NCBI GenBank assembly: GCA_013399115.1
Contig: VXAA01005193.1
Coordinates: 557,495 to 621,494 of the forward strand
Origin: Anseranas semipalmata
Lineage: Eukaryota > Chordata > Aves > Anseriformes > Anseranatidae
Length of the DNA stretch: 64,000 nt
Reading direction: 5' to 3'
Positions 1-13,800 of this stretch are shown here, one piece after another. Below the pieces are notes generated by a model. The model ran no database searches and was not told the origin of the DNA. It was given only the letters and a program-made list of their open reading frames with translations. Within the stretch, counting starts at the first letter, position 1. Each line of letters begins with the position of its first letter. The position numbers were made by a program, and so were the translations under genes.

Positions 1-2989
1 GTGGAAAAAAGCAGGTATTTTTTATTGGACTGCTGATTTGGCTATTTCACGTGGTAGGACCATACTTGGATAGTTAGAGATGCGTTCAATACCTATCGAT
101 AAAAATTATTATTTTGTACTTAAACGATTTCTTTCTAACACTTTAATATAGTGACTATAATATAGTCTTCTGATACACTTGCATGAAGTTCACCGCCGAA
201 GGGACTCACACATCAGAAAACCAGGTCTGAGGCAGACTGCTGGCCAGGCAAGCAGCTCCAGTCCAAGAGACAGGACATGTTGTTTGCTGAAGCATTGTGC
301 TTCTCATTCTCTCTCTCTCACTCTCTCTTCTTCTTCTCCTTGAACATGGTAACAAAGATGTATTTGTCGGTGACTGATGCCAGGGAAATAGAAAAGGATC
401 GGATGACTCCTCTTGTGTCCTCTGTTCAAACAATTTGCCCACCCATTGACTTGTTATTTTTCTACTGTTGTGACTACACAACAACTAACCATGCAGCTCT
501 GCCTGTATGCCTTGCATGACTAAATATGCTTCTGCTGAAGCGTTTCTTGCTGATTTACTCATATATTCTGGAACTTTTTGCCCAGGTGTTAGGTTAAGGC
601 ACGCCTACACCTACACCTTGAATCATGCATTTCCTAAGCCTACTTCATGCCCCAACTGCCGGCTGGGCGGCCTATTCTTAGATCTCCTATATGCTGCCAA
701 CTCTTGCAATACAATTATCAGTAATGGTTTTTACCTGTCCTTGAGCCTGCTGCAGAATGACAAGAGAAGCTTCAACTTTCTCATATATCTCATCCCTCCC
801 GGGGGAAAAAGTATGAGAAAAGCCAAATGGTCTAATTAGCCTCAGCCTCACAGTCTGGAAAGGACAGACATCAGACCTGCTTGCTGCAGGAAGCAAGTTC
901 TTTCTCCATCTCCTCAGGTGCCCATACTTTTCCCAAGGGAGCAAAGCTAAAAAAAGACAGAGAAAGAAATAAAGGGCAAAGAAAGGTAGCTCAGTTCCCT
1001 CTTTTGTACTCTTTCTTTCCCCCTCAGAAGACTGGATTTGTTCCCCTTGGCTTGTGTCCTTCTAGTGGTGTGTCAATTCAGCACGCAGGTAACAGCTACG
1101 TCAGGATCCAATGGGTGGAAGGACCACAAGTGCTAGTCTGCTAGCACAGGAGAAATATTAACTAGCTGCCTAGCTTCTGGAGGGGGCTGGCTAGGATCTC
1201 ACCACTTCAGAGAATGAGGTCGAGACTGAGGCAAGCAGAGAGAGCTAAGTTTTTTCTACATCCACCTTGGCAAACCTGTTCTTTATACCCTGCTTTTCTT
1301 TCAGTAGCAAAATGTAAATAATGTCTATAAACGCCATGCAGACACTGTTGCTCTGTTTGAAAAAACTTGGACTTTTGATATATATGACTAGGAGCATGCT
1401 CATTCTGCAAGTAATTCCAAGATCTTTAAAGAGGCTTCTTGTGAAATTAGCAGCAAGTCTCTCTGTCTAAGAAAATCAGAATCCATTGCAAAGGAGAAGT
1501 GATTATAAAGCTTCTTCACATAGTCTATAATTAAGGTATGCTTACGCTAGATAAAGAGATTAGAAAAGCTGGGTATCCTGGAAGATCCATGGAAACTCAG
1601 TTCTGCCCTGTTCTTTATATACGTGAATGGAATATTTCATTTCTCCTTCTTGCTTTAGTCCTTTTAGTGCAAGGATTTGGCTTCACATATTTACTGCAGA
1701 CTGGAAAGAGGAATAAATGTTGACACAGCACAAAGACTAATGCTGTACATCACAAAAAATGAGTAAATAGATGGCAAATATATCCCATGGACTTCTGAAA
1801 CTAGTCAAACTTATATGTCAGACTGACTAGAATATCAGACAGTTATGAAAGATTGATAGGTAGGTATGTGAAAGAGGCAACCTTTAGTAACAAAACTGCT
1901 TCAGATAAACACAGTCTGAAACTCCAAATTGCACATACTAGAAAAGACAAGAATTAAAGAGAGCAATTCAGAATTTTGTAAAATGTCTGGAATGTGACAA
2001 AAATACACTTTTGAGGCAACCATCTTTCCTTGGACTAAAATTGAACAGAGAATAGTTTGTAATACATTAGCATCATCTACTGGATAGTGCAGGGAATACA
2101 GTTCAGAAACTTCAATACTAAATACAATATATAGCGATATTGTATTTGGCAAGCCATCCAGAATAGGCTGAACAGTTCAAACACCTTTTTTTATAACATG
2201 TCATATTTGCTTTCCTTTCAGGAATGTTGATGCTTCTCTGGTAAAACATGGGGAGTAAATAGGGGTTTTCTACCTAAAAAGTCCTAGTTTCTGGTAGCAG
2301 AAAGTGCTGTGTGATAGCTGTAGGAACAGGAGACATTTCTGAAATTACAATATTGGCATTTAATTACAAATATATCATTTACTAAAATGTCTTTATTTAT
2401 GTTAGCTGTAGAACAATATCATTAATAATTATTTGTAAAACCCTGCATTAATAACCAAAGGTCTTTCAGCACCTTTACCTATATATCAGAAATAATTTGT
2501 GGTCAGAAAGCAGCACTCCCAGTCACCAAAGAGGAAAAAGGAAATTGGGTGGCATCCAAAAAACACAAAGCCCGGTGTGAACTAGAAATCTTGAGTCTCT
2601 CAGCTGTAATGGATGTTGGACATTGAGCCTTGCAGAAGGGCAGTCGTGCTGGGAGCTGGATGAGAGCTCCCGTCCCGCAGTGCTGCCTGGAGCACAGCAG
2701 AGCCTTCGCCCAGCTAAGCCTGCTGCAAGGGGGGGGGATTGCTGGCACTACAGAGAAGACAATGGAGCCCCAGTACTACTGATTCTTGAGAGAGGAACTC
2801 TTATTCTTTGGGTTTTGCACCCATCACCTATTCTGAGGGATGGGGCATTGCTTCCTTCCTTCTTCCTCGCACACACACAGTTGCTCAGAGTTGGGAAGCT
2901 TTTGCTTTGACTTTACCTTATTCCCACATTGCCATGAGTCACAGTGGTTCAGAGAGAAGAAAAACTTAATTTGAGGAACACTGGAGTGT
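1..2989. other. Non-coding stretch, nothing recognised apart from a CT tract
   Basis: Only short open frames (at most about 110 codons) on both strands, none with recognisable domains. A GC-richer patch lies at about 2.6-2.75 kb and includes a run of nine G at 2729-2737. No repeat family, RNA gene or promoter could be identified by eye. Confidence 0.5.
301..342. repeat. CT-rich simple tract
   Basis: A nearly pure pyrimidine run made of CTCT and TTC units on the + strand. It also explains the odd Ser/Phe/Leu-rich and Arg/Glu-rich short open frames that cross it, which are not genes. Confidence 0.8.
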
Positions 2990-2991
2990 TA

Positions 2992-3050
2992 TCACAGAAC
3001 AGATTAGGACACATTTAGTCTAGTATCCTCTGTGACAGAAGACAATTAGT
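2992..3050 (-). mobile_element. Possible CR1/L3-type LINE 3' end remnant
   Basis: The + strand carries CATTTAGTCTAGTATCCTCT followed by GTGACAG. This resembles the reverse complement of an ancient amniote CR1/L3-type 3' end, whose pattern is 'GGTCCATCTAGCCCAGTATCCTGTCT' with a following GACAG. Only about 50 bases look alike and the copy is heavily decayed, so this could be chance. Confidence 0.3.
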
Positions 3051-3938
3051 ACTGTTATATTTACACCATGAGTGCATCTAATATGTCCTATATGGTGTAA
3101 AAAACATGCAAAGAGCACATTTATCTGAAATACTTTGCTTTCTGAACATAGAAAAAACAAACAAACCCAGAAATGCTGGAAAGGAAAATGACATCTTACA
3201 AAGTCATAAACTTGCATTATGTAACACTGCACCACAGCCCCAGCTACTGATCAGCTGTGTCTTGAGATGAAGCACTGTGATCCTTTGAAATGCTCATGAA
3301 TATACATAAACAAACAGGCAGCTTTTTTTCTGTAAATATAGCAGGAGGTTTGACTATATAATTATATTATGCTTTGATAACATTACTTTTCTGTATGTTT
3401 TTAATTTTTAGTTTTTAGGAATATTTTCTTATTTTGTATGTATTTTTTGTATTTATTTATGCTGATATTAGCAGCTAATACTAAAATCAGTAGGAGTTGT
3501 GAATGGTGGTTATCCAAGTTCTGGTCCTTTATGAAGTCTTCCAGAGATCCTTGTAAGCTTCCCCAGCCTTTACTAACTTAAAGAACTGCTCCTTTTCAGC
3601 ATTTTTGCCACACCTTCCATTTATGCCTTCCTTCCAAAGTTTACAGTCTTCACAGAGCCTCATTTCTTTTGAGCTGCATATGTAAGGGGTATAGCAGGCA
3701 GACAGTCCCAGTCTTAAAACACTTAGAGCCCAATTAGTGACAATAATGAAGTGAATTCAACAAACAAATGGTTAGAGGTGAAGAGTAAGGCAGGTCAAGG
3801 AATAATAGCATGAGCATGTTCTGGTGGTTGCCTGCAATTCTGTGCAGTTTTCTGGTTGCCTAACCAATACTAGGATGCTACTGTTTCATATAAGGTGGCA
3901 GAGGTGAATTGCAAAAGGGGGGCTTAAAGGAGATACTA
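3051..3938. other. A+T-rich non-coding stretch
   Basis: A notably T-rich part lies at about 3.36-3.47 kb, with repeated TTTTTA and TATTTATT words. No gene or repeat family was recognised. Confidence 0.5.
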
Positions 3939-3964
3939 TTTTCTTTTTCCATTTTCTTTTTCCA
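3939..3964. repeat. Two perfect 13-bp tandem units
   Basis: The unit TTTTCTTTTTCCA occurs twice head to tail (3939-3951 and 3952-3964). It is a local duplication on the edge of the purine-rich block that follows. Confidence 0.85.
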
Positions 3965-4099
3965 TCTATTATGTATCAAGGTCAAGGTGACACAGTACTG
4001 AGACACCCGTACAAGCTGTGGAATACAACAAAAGTTGGAGACAGTGGTAAAGTGAAGGGGATGATCAAAAGCACCAATATGGAGGAAAGTTAGTTATAA

Positions 4100-4800
4100 G
4101 TTCATGCAGCTGAGGAACAGAAGTAGAACCTGGCATAGCAGAGGAGGAGGAGATTAGCAGTTAAAGAAGCGAATAGGGAAGATCATGAAGTCATCAACAT
4201 TTTGAAGCATGTGCAGGAGCAGAGAATCTAGTTGTGGTGGAAGAAAAGGCCTCAAACGACAAGTTTTGGTCAAAGAACAGAAGGCCAGAGATATGAGGGT
4301 AAGCAGAGGATAACAGCTTGCATGTCAGAGCCTTACAAAAATCATGATGCTTAGGCTGTGTATCTAAATAGCTAGGAGAGTGACTGAATCGGTGTGACTG
4401 AGAATAAAAGAACATTAAACTCTTGATCAGCTCAGGCTATGAACAAGCCAGAAAGAGGCCGAAGAGAGGACTGGACAGAGGGAGGGGGGTGAGAAGCTAG
4501 CAGCTAGGTTTGTGAGTGCCTGAGGTGAAACCATGCACAAAGAAAAGAGATGGTGGTATGGAAAAGAATAATGTTGGATAATAGCTGGAAAAAAAGGAAG
4601 GGAGAAAAATTATTAGTAGGGTTCAGACTGTGAACTAGGGGGAGAAGAATTAGAGAAGGAAATTAAGGAGAACAAACGATGGAAGGAATTCAAGAAACAG
4701 GGAACAATCAGTGGTGTTAAAGGCTCAAGACAAGATGAATGGGGTAGGAGTAAAGACCCCAAGATTTCTTTAGGACGGTTGATCAGTTGAGGCTGAAGCA
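4100..4800. other. Purine-rich (GA-rich) block
   Basis: Sample counts on the + strand give 44 purines in 60 bases at 4141-4200, 49/60 at 4441-4500 and 45/60 at 4621-4680, so the asymmetry is sustained for several hundred bases. It is not a clean microsatellite. It could be a decayed repeat whose sense strand is pyrimidine-rich, or simply biased sequence. No gene is supported; the short minus-strand open frames here are Ser/Leu/Pro-rich because of the bias. Confidence 0.6.
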
Positions 4801-7800
4801 CAAAGACTCCCCTTAAGCACCAACTGACACCTCTCTATCTTTTCTGAGGGCAAGAGCTAGCCATTCTGTCCTTCCTTTTCTTCAGAAAGGCAATTTGCAT
4901 GACAGAACAAAAAGAAAAATAGCTAAAAATATGCCATGAATCATGGAAAATTATATCTACTAAATCTCACAGTGTACTGCTATTGCCATAGTAACCCTGG
5001 TTGCTAGATTACTGCAAGCTGTTTCTTTGCTAAATTTTCCTGGAAGCTTTGCCAATTTTCAGTTTGGTTTCAACATGAAGTTTAATAAAGAATAACTCTG
5101 AAAACCCACATTGCATCCTTCTATTTCTCCTTTGCTACCTCCCCCCTCCTTTTATTCCCCTTTCTAAGAGGTAAGTCCTTTAGGGAAGAGTTTTCAAAGG
5201 CACCTTTTGCCAAAGGTGCAAACGGACTTCTAGTGGGATTTGCACAATCTGTTAGGTTTCTGACTTGATTTCCAATTCAGTGAAATGTAATCCTCTGTCG
5301 GAAAAAGAGGTATTACTTACAGCTGCTTTCTTCTGTTGTTTTTCTCATTCCATCTAATTGAAAAGTCCAGCTCATCAGTGGAACAGCACCATATACCATG
5401 AAGCAAGAAAATAAAAAATAGCACAAGAGGGAACATGAAAAGACACTCAATCTCTTTGTCCTTCACTGTTTTCCAAAGGTAACGTCTTCCAACCCTGATA
5501 GCAATCCCCAATCTAAGAAGCGTACGAACTAAAAAGAAAGAAGGGGACTCAACCAATGGATTTATCCGGTGACAGTTTATTTCCCAGACATGCAGAGCTG
5601 CATTTCATGTGTGCTCTGAGGAACAGAGCTTCAGGTTCTCCTGAAGGTAGAATGCATAACTGTGTAACTTTTCTGCTCTTACCTTGTGGAAAGTTCAGGA
5701 AACATATATGTAATGTGTAGTGCCACAACAGAAGATGATCTAAATAAAAGATCTTGTAAAACTTTGTGAGTTAAGCTCACCATTGCTGTTGATGTCTGGT
5801 TGGTAATGCACAATGAAACACATGCAGTGTCACCCTTGCAGGGCAATGCTGTTGGGCTTTTCTGCCCAGCAGAGGAAACAGCTCCAACAGATTGGCATCC
5901 TTCTGGCATATGTGCAAGCTTATGATCCAAGTAACACATCCTCTGACCAATGAGTCATGAAACCGTGATGGTCAGGGCCAGACCATATTTTAGATTTTGG
6001 AAACAGACAGATGATCACTTTGTCCGTCTGACATAGCTCTGTAGAATGTAAAAGCAAAATGCCTCTCATTTTTAAGAGGAGAAATGGAGTGATTGTGGAC
6101 ATCTAGAAGCACCAGTAACATACTCATGTGGAAGATCAAAACCATTTACTGCAGAACTTTTGTGGCAATTGAAATACCACCTTGTTAGAGGAAAAAACTG
6201 GCTGTAAAACCAGGAAGTTACTGTTTGGTTTGATTCTTGAGCATGTCAAGCCAAAGGCTGACCAGTCAAAGAAATAACCTTATGAGTCATCAGATGCAGA
6301 AACAAACTTTCATGCTTGCCCCTGGCAGACGCTGAAATGCAAAAGGGATGTATAATGGGTATGTAATTTCTTTTGCTTTGAGAGGAAAAAAAGGTTAAAA
6401 ATAGAGCTGGAGGCAGTGATTCTGGTACAAAGGGCTTTTGAAGTCAAAGCTCTTAACCTCTTAAAATATGACTTAGTCTTCTACATAAACTTATTCTGGG
6501 TAACACAAACGTGATTCTTGCTGCTATGTCATACTTTCAAGGAGCCTGTGGTTAAATCATAGACTGCCATGTTTCATCTACCAAATAGGTCTGTAATACC
6601 ACTTCTCCTTTCCTTTTGTCCCCGCTTCTCCCTCCTCTTACCCCTCCTTCTGGTTGGTGAAGAGGAACTCAGTAAGTTCTCTGAAAATGAAAATGTATTT
6701 TGTCCTTAATAAACAAACACACAAATACTTATCATGAGGTATCACGAGGGAAGACCTGGCAAGAATCAAATCTTGTGCAGTAGAACAGGAAGAGAGAACA
6801 GCTGTACAAAGTATACGTATAGTGTCCCTTGAAAGATTCTCTATAGGAGTGCTTCTTTCAGTGAGGGAATTTGATATCAAAACAGAGGTGTACAGTTCCG
6901 GCTTTATAAGACTGAGAGAAGCTATGGAAAGTAGGACTCTGATCAGAGATTGACTGACGTCTGAGGTAGGTTACAAAAATTCATAAAATACTGGAAAGGT
7001 TTAAGAAGGAAAGATCTCAAAAGCAAGAGGCATATGCAAATCTGAGCTCTTTCAAAGGAAAATTATGGTATACACCCACAACTAGGTCAGCTCTGAATCA
7101 CTAAATTAATTTTCAGTATTGGTTTAGGAAAAAAATTTTGTATCTTTTATATCTACAAACCTCTCTGTATACATATTTACATAAGTCAGTTTAGGGTAAA
7201 CTAGCTCAAATTTCCTCACAGCTACTCTCAAAGAAAGTTCAGTTACCCTTGAGCAGCTGATACACAACAGCTTATTGTTCCAGTGCCTACACACACGCTG
7301 TTTCCTCAGAATAAAATCTACGTAGCATTTCCTTAACAGAAAAGTCTAAAATGAGCATTGGATTCAAGTTCCTAAAAGGTGAGGGAGAGGTTATCTTACA
7401 TTTAAATTTGTCTTTCCAACTTTCATACACAGTAATCATCCATTAATGCTGCAGGATGAAGAGCTGTGGATGGAGAGCTCTGGGGCAAAATTAAACATCC
7501 CCAAATCCCTCCCAGGCCTACAGTACCTGTTGCAAGACCTGTCCAGATTACCTGGAAGGGATCCTGGTGCTAAACTGCCAGTCATGGCCATCTTTTCATA
7601 ATAAAACATATAAGGAAATTGGAGAAACATGTTAGATGTTAATATTTCAAAGTATTATAAGTGAAAGGCTAAGATTCTCACAAACTTTCATAGTCTTTGC
7701 CTTCTTCCTACCCTGTGCAGCCACATAAAATTGCCACAGTCCCTCCCACATATTAAAATGTCTTCCTCAATTAACATTCCTTGTCAAACTATGTAGCCAG

Positions 7801-10800
7801 ATGACATACACTGTGCTATAAAAGAAAAGGAAGTTTTTCAACAGAATTATTGAACCAATGGATCTGCACCTTTCCTTTGTCTTTTAGAATTGGGCTGACT
7901 TTGAGGGGGAAATCCTGTTTTATGCAAATACTAGTCCATGTAATAACATTTCCAAAGTCACATTCTACAAAAGCCAGAAATGAGCATTTGCCTCACTGGA
8001 CTTCACTCCAACACAACCCCAGTCTGAAGCAGTGTGGTGACTTTCCCCAGAAGTTACCAGAGAGGGAGGGAAAAGAGAACCAGTTAGGCTTCTGTATTTG
8101 GCACAACAATGGCAAATTCCAGCATGGTGTAATTCAGGTAGAAGTCTCTAAATTAGTGTCTGCTCTGTACTCTTTGATCTGTTTTTCCAATGCAACAAAG
8201 ACCATGTGGTTGTGAGGAGAGAGACAGCCCCTTGCCCATCTCAGAGGTGTTGACTGGCGAAGGAGTCAGCCTGGAGCTGCGAAGCAGAGGCAGATCAAGT
8301 GTAAGTGCAAACTACTAACCCAGCAAGCCATGCTGCCTTTTGAACAGCAAAGCAAATAGAAAACTGAGGATCAATCTGGGGGTACTGAGGAAGTGAAAGA
8401 ATGGAAGAAAATCTGGGGACACAATTCTGGTCACAGGGCTCCATTATTTTTGCTGCTAGCAAAACAACTTCTTTGCTAAAATGGAACCAAGCTAAGGGCT
8501 TTTCTTGCGGCTTCTCTGGTCCTGTTTTAGAGTCCTTTGTTGCAGAGCAAAGAGTAAAAAATGCAAAGCATGTTCTAAGCTTACTGGATGGCCCTTGATG
8601 ACATCCAAAAACTTCCAGAAATCACAAAGCAAACAGATTACCTCTTGAACTGCAGGACAGTTACTGTGAACTCGCCTTGACATTTTTTTTTTCCTTTCAG
8701 TCCTCAAGTTCCTCAGGTAAAGGAGTTGCAAATTCATGAGACTTGACCTGATCTGAAATGCTCCTGTCATTAGAGGACAGCAATAAATTTGTGCAGGCAG
8801 ATCTGCTCAGACACGCACACTCTATTGCAACACTAACACATATATACCATTTTGAAGTTGTTCTTGTTTGAATTTCATACGCTGAATCCAAGCAGTAGTG
8901 AACTTCTGAGCTATATTCCATTTTTATCACGTTGGTGGGTTTTTAATTGATTTTCATAGTAGTGACCAGTTCCCAATTACATGAAGTCTGGTTGATAGGT
9001 CTCAAGACAAGCTCCACCAATGACTGTTGAATTGCTAATAATTTTATGCAGTTACAGAATTTATAAGGCTTATAGTCTGATTAAAAACTTATAACACTGA
9101 CATTTTATGGACAGTACACAGAGGGGAGCTTATAATTACTAAAATTTCATCTATCAAATTGTAACTTGGAGATGGCCTTACAAGTTTGGGTGTTAGAAAT
9201 GATTCAGTATTAGATTTCTCACTTAGAAACTCATTTAGCTAGAAAAAGAGATATTAATCAATTATTTAAAATTTAGTCTGAAATGCCATCATGGCAAAAG
9301 GAATTCAAAATATTGAGGAAATCGGGAAATAAGAAATTCTGATCTCTCTCTCTTTCTTAGTCTTGCAAGAACTACGGGAGTTTATTCATAAAAATTTCTG
9401 ACAAGGCTATGTGTAACAGCAAAGACTTGATGACCCATTAAATCCTTTTTTATCCTATGCTTGTAGGAGTCTAATTTTGCTGGAGCCAGGAGCCTTCAAC
9501 AGAGTCTAATCCCTGCCTTAAGAAACTAGAAGAACTACATCTGTAGTTGTGTCCAGACTGTAGCCCTTTCTAACTGAATCAGTGGGCTAGGGAAATGTAG
9601 TCAGTCTAAATATTTTGAAATTTCATCCAAAGACTTAGCGCACGTTTCCAGAGGAGGCAACTATGGCAAACCAGCTAATGCTACTAGGTGATATCATTAA
9701 GCCTATTAGTGCACTGGCCATGGCAGACCACGAGTAGCCTCATCAGCACAGGAGACACCTGATTCATGTAGCATACTTCCCTGGAAGTAGATGTCCTTTC
9801 ATCAGCACTTTGCATACAGGCAACAGAGGTCCTATGGCATCCTTCTGCTTGTTTGTCTGGGTGGTTATCAGTCTATCAGCCTTGGACCCTATCTTCTGTC
9901 TTTCACAACGACTATCAGTTAAAGCTGGTTGATGGTGAGTGGTTGTCACTGCTATGTCATGTAAGGACAGTTAAGGAGAGGCTGCTCACAGGAATCTGAA
10001 AATGTGCTGAGGGGTAGGGAATTAGGCTGGATCATCATCAGCTAGATTTCAAAAAATTATGAAAATGGATCCTGGATACCCAAGATGAACACCATTTCTT
10101 TTGATAGTGTGGGTCCAAACATCACACAGATGTTGCCTTCTTTCCTAAAAACAGAATTCAGAGGGGCAAGGGTTTCTTGAACAAAAAAATGTTAATTGAT
10201 CTTAAAGGTGCTGCCCTGAACGGTTGACGCATTTCAGAGACAAGACATGCAGCATGAGAGCTTGCTTAGAGCAAGATCTCTGGAATCAAACTCTGTCAGC
10301 TTCCTGAGCAAAAGAAGTGGACTCCTTCTCCCCTGCATGCTCTGTTTCCAATGCCAAAAGAAGAGCCACAGCTTGAACCAGCCTCACTACATCAAAGGTT
10401 CTCCAAGTTCTGCCCTCAAGACAGGTTGGTCCAGACTAAGCTGCAACTCACACTGAGAAACAGATCAGGTGCAGGCAGTCTGCAAAGCTTTTAGCACCAA
10501 GCATATACTGAGATTACTGTTCTCCCCAGGACTTGTGAAGCTTTAAAGACTACACACGGTTTCCTACCTTTTCTCAGCCTCCACGTGGTTTCACATCACG
10601 GTTCCAGAGTGACTCTGACACACCGAATGGACAAGACACTGCAAAACTGTTCTCTGAAATCACAGAGATGGAGAAAACATTTCATGCGCGGTATTTAAGC
10701 TGTGGAAGTGTTATAAAATAGGAACTATTTTTATGTTGAACTGTCAGCAAATAGGTTTCACATGGTTTTCACATTTCTATGCTGCACTTCCTACACCATG

Positions 10801-13800
10801 CAGTAGATGGCAGGAGTCAATCAAAAAATTTCACTGTCATTTTCGTAGAAGGAAAGTTGATCACACTTATCTTTGTTAGATTCTCATATTTAATTTAAAA
10901 TAATTTTATAGCAACCTTTTTATGGTTTTGGACATAATCTTAATGTACATAATATTTCTCTTGTTGCAAGGTTTATTTCTTTTTAATGTAACTTGTATTA
11001 ATAAAAGATTAGTCTTTCAAAATTATGTTGATATTTCAGATCTTTTGATGAGCTCTGAGATTTGCTGGACAAGTTTAATAAATTTCTTAACTTAAACTAC
11101 ACTTAAGGTTCTGCTGCTATGACATATGAAATATTAACTTCCATGTTACTTGCATTTGATTCCATTAGTCATACTAGAAAGAACAGAAGAGAAACATGCT
11201 TAAGGCACAACAAAGGGAAATAAAAAACATATCAGAACTAGTCATCATCTGGACAATCATAGTCCAGCAAGCATACTTCCAAATATTCAGTTGCAAAGTC
11301 TGAAAAATACTAAATTAATCCTCACCCTAAAGTTTAATCAAAAGAAATATTTTACTTTCTGACCATCAATCTAGATTCCTAATAAAATATTTAATAATGT
11401 TATTTTCCAGCTTTTGACCATCAACTGAAATGTTATAGACTGCACCTAAAGATTTCATTGATTTTTACAGGTGAGATATGATAAAGTGTGTGCAAGTTTT
11501 AAAGAGTGATAAGCAAGCTTGTAACTATGAGGAACATAATAGTTTATTCTCAGAATTAGTCTTGTAATCCAAAGGGATCTAGCAGAGAAACATGAACAAG
11601 GATTATGAAAATTTCTTCTCTGAATACAGCATGGTCCAGCTGGCAGTCCAGGGACTGTGCAGTACACCCGGCCCACCTATTGTCTACTACCTAAGAGGAG
11701 ACAAGCGTGTGTTTGACAGTGTGTGCTGTTCACACAAAAGCTGAAGATCCCTGTGCTTGCAGTAGTCAGGGGCTTTAAGACTGAATTTCCATGGGAGGAG
11801 AGAGCCTCTAGGCCTCTGATAGAGGACCATGGCCCCCATGTGGCCTCTGAACCTGCCACCTGTCCTGTGTGGCTGGAGGAACCGAACTGTGTTGCTTTAA
11901 GATATCAGAGAACAGGTGGAAATGTGGAACCAGGCAAAGATTAAAGTTAATGTTGCCTTAACTGAATCTGGGATTCCTGTACTGACATTATTTCTAGCTA
12001 TCACCGTCTGGATTATCAATTATCTCAGGTGTGACTCATCAACATCTGGCTAAAAGGAAGAGCTACCACCACCCCTTTTTAGTATGAACAAGCAAAAGTT
12101 CCCATCCAAGTGAATTAGCTGGAGATTGATTTAACTGTTACTGTAAATTTGCAAATGCAAGCTTAACTGATAAATCTGGTTTAACATCAATGAGGAGTTC
12201 AAAAGAAATAATTTCCACCTCTAAGTACAAAATTCTAAAACATACTCCTTGTTAAACATGTACGCACCCTTGCAGATAAACAAGTCCACTCCGTCAGCCC
12301 CCTGGCTATGTATACACCTGAGCAGCACTCAGCTTAGGCTGAAGTCTGCCAAATCCCCATGACAAACTGAAGAGTCCTGGACCACATTGTTTTCCAACAG
12401 GATTCCAGTACTGTTTTGTTTGTTTTGTTGTTCAGCTGCTGAAGGCAGAAATGTATTTCATTTCCATTCTCTGTGGCATAGGAAGGTACATGTTCTCATT
12501 CATATGCAATAAAGAAGCTGTAACATACTTCATATAAGCAAAGAGGAGCAAAAGGTCATGTTTAAAACCATGATCACCTTTTTTGAGGGGAAATAGGCAT
12601 TTTGTTTAAATCCCATATGATAAATTTTTTAGAGCCTCAATGTATTATTAGCAGAACTAGCTTTAGAAAGAGAATGTAGGAGCTTATGGAAGAGGAGAGA
12701 ATGGCTCGAGAGACGGTCAAGAGTAACATGATACAGTGAAGTAGAACTGAAGGCAGACCTCAAAAGCCTCTGATAGAGAGTGCTGATATTTCTCCTGGGA
12801 CATGTCATCAGTGACAGTCATGTTTATTATACCGTTGAATTTCTATTAATTTTTTACTGACTTGTAAACTCAAGAAGCTACTGGCCACTGCCTGGTACAC
12901 CGAGTTGTATAGCCAGGCACTGGTTAAAATGCACTTCTCACAGCTCTGCAGCTCCTCTGCTCTAATAAATAAAGCTATACAGGTCTCTGGCAACAGTACT
13001 TTCAAGCTCTACAGCTTGTCCCTCAAAATCAAACAAATATATGCAGATTCCCTCATGTTTGGTTCAAACATGGGAGACATTTCCCCTCAGACTTCACAGT
13101 TCTTCATGCTGGATCTGTTGCAACTGTAAACATGGAACTGGGGCCACCACGATGGAGGCCCCTGTGAGGCTGAGACATCACAAAGTCTCAAAACTTCAAC
13201 TAGGCCGTTCATCTGTCACCAACTGAAGTTCAAGCATTTATCACACCTGTTAGGTAAGCCTTCAGAATACAGTGCTGTGAATATGATGCCATTTTAGCTT
13301 GGAAGCCACTGTCTTGGTTCTCATTTTCCAAGATTAAGATAGCCTGGACTGAAAGCTCTTTCATGAGGAAGGCTGAAAGTGAAGTGGACGCCTTGTCCTG
13401 ACCTCTAGCCCTTGGTTTATCACTGCTGTTTGTAGGCCCTTCAACACGGTCCTGGACCAGCATGGTCCAAAGGGTTACTTCTTCTTCTCATAGGCCAAAG
13501 CCAGTCCCTTCTGGCCTGGCCAGATGGATGCCACCTATTTGCAGACTTGGTGCCAATCATCTGATTCCTTCTAATAATTGCAGACTGCCTACCATTATCT
13601 CAGTTCTACCGTTATTATGCAACTGTATCAAGCAATCAGGTATTACAAAACCTTTTGTTTCCTGAACTAAATCAAGCAGTCTTGTGGTATGACTGTGTGC
13701 AAGGCAAATAAAATGTTCCACAAATAGGCCTTCATGCTGCAGATCCTCCCCCAAAACCTCACATACATATTTAATTTCCTTCCTAAGGCACCGTGTGAAT

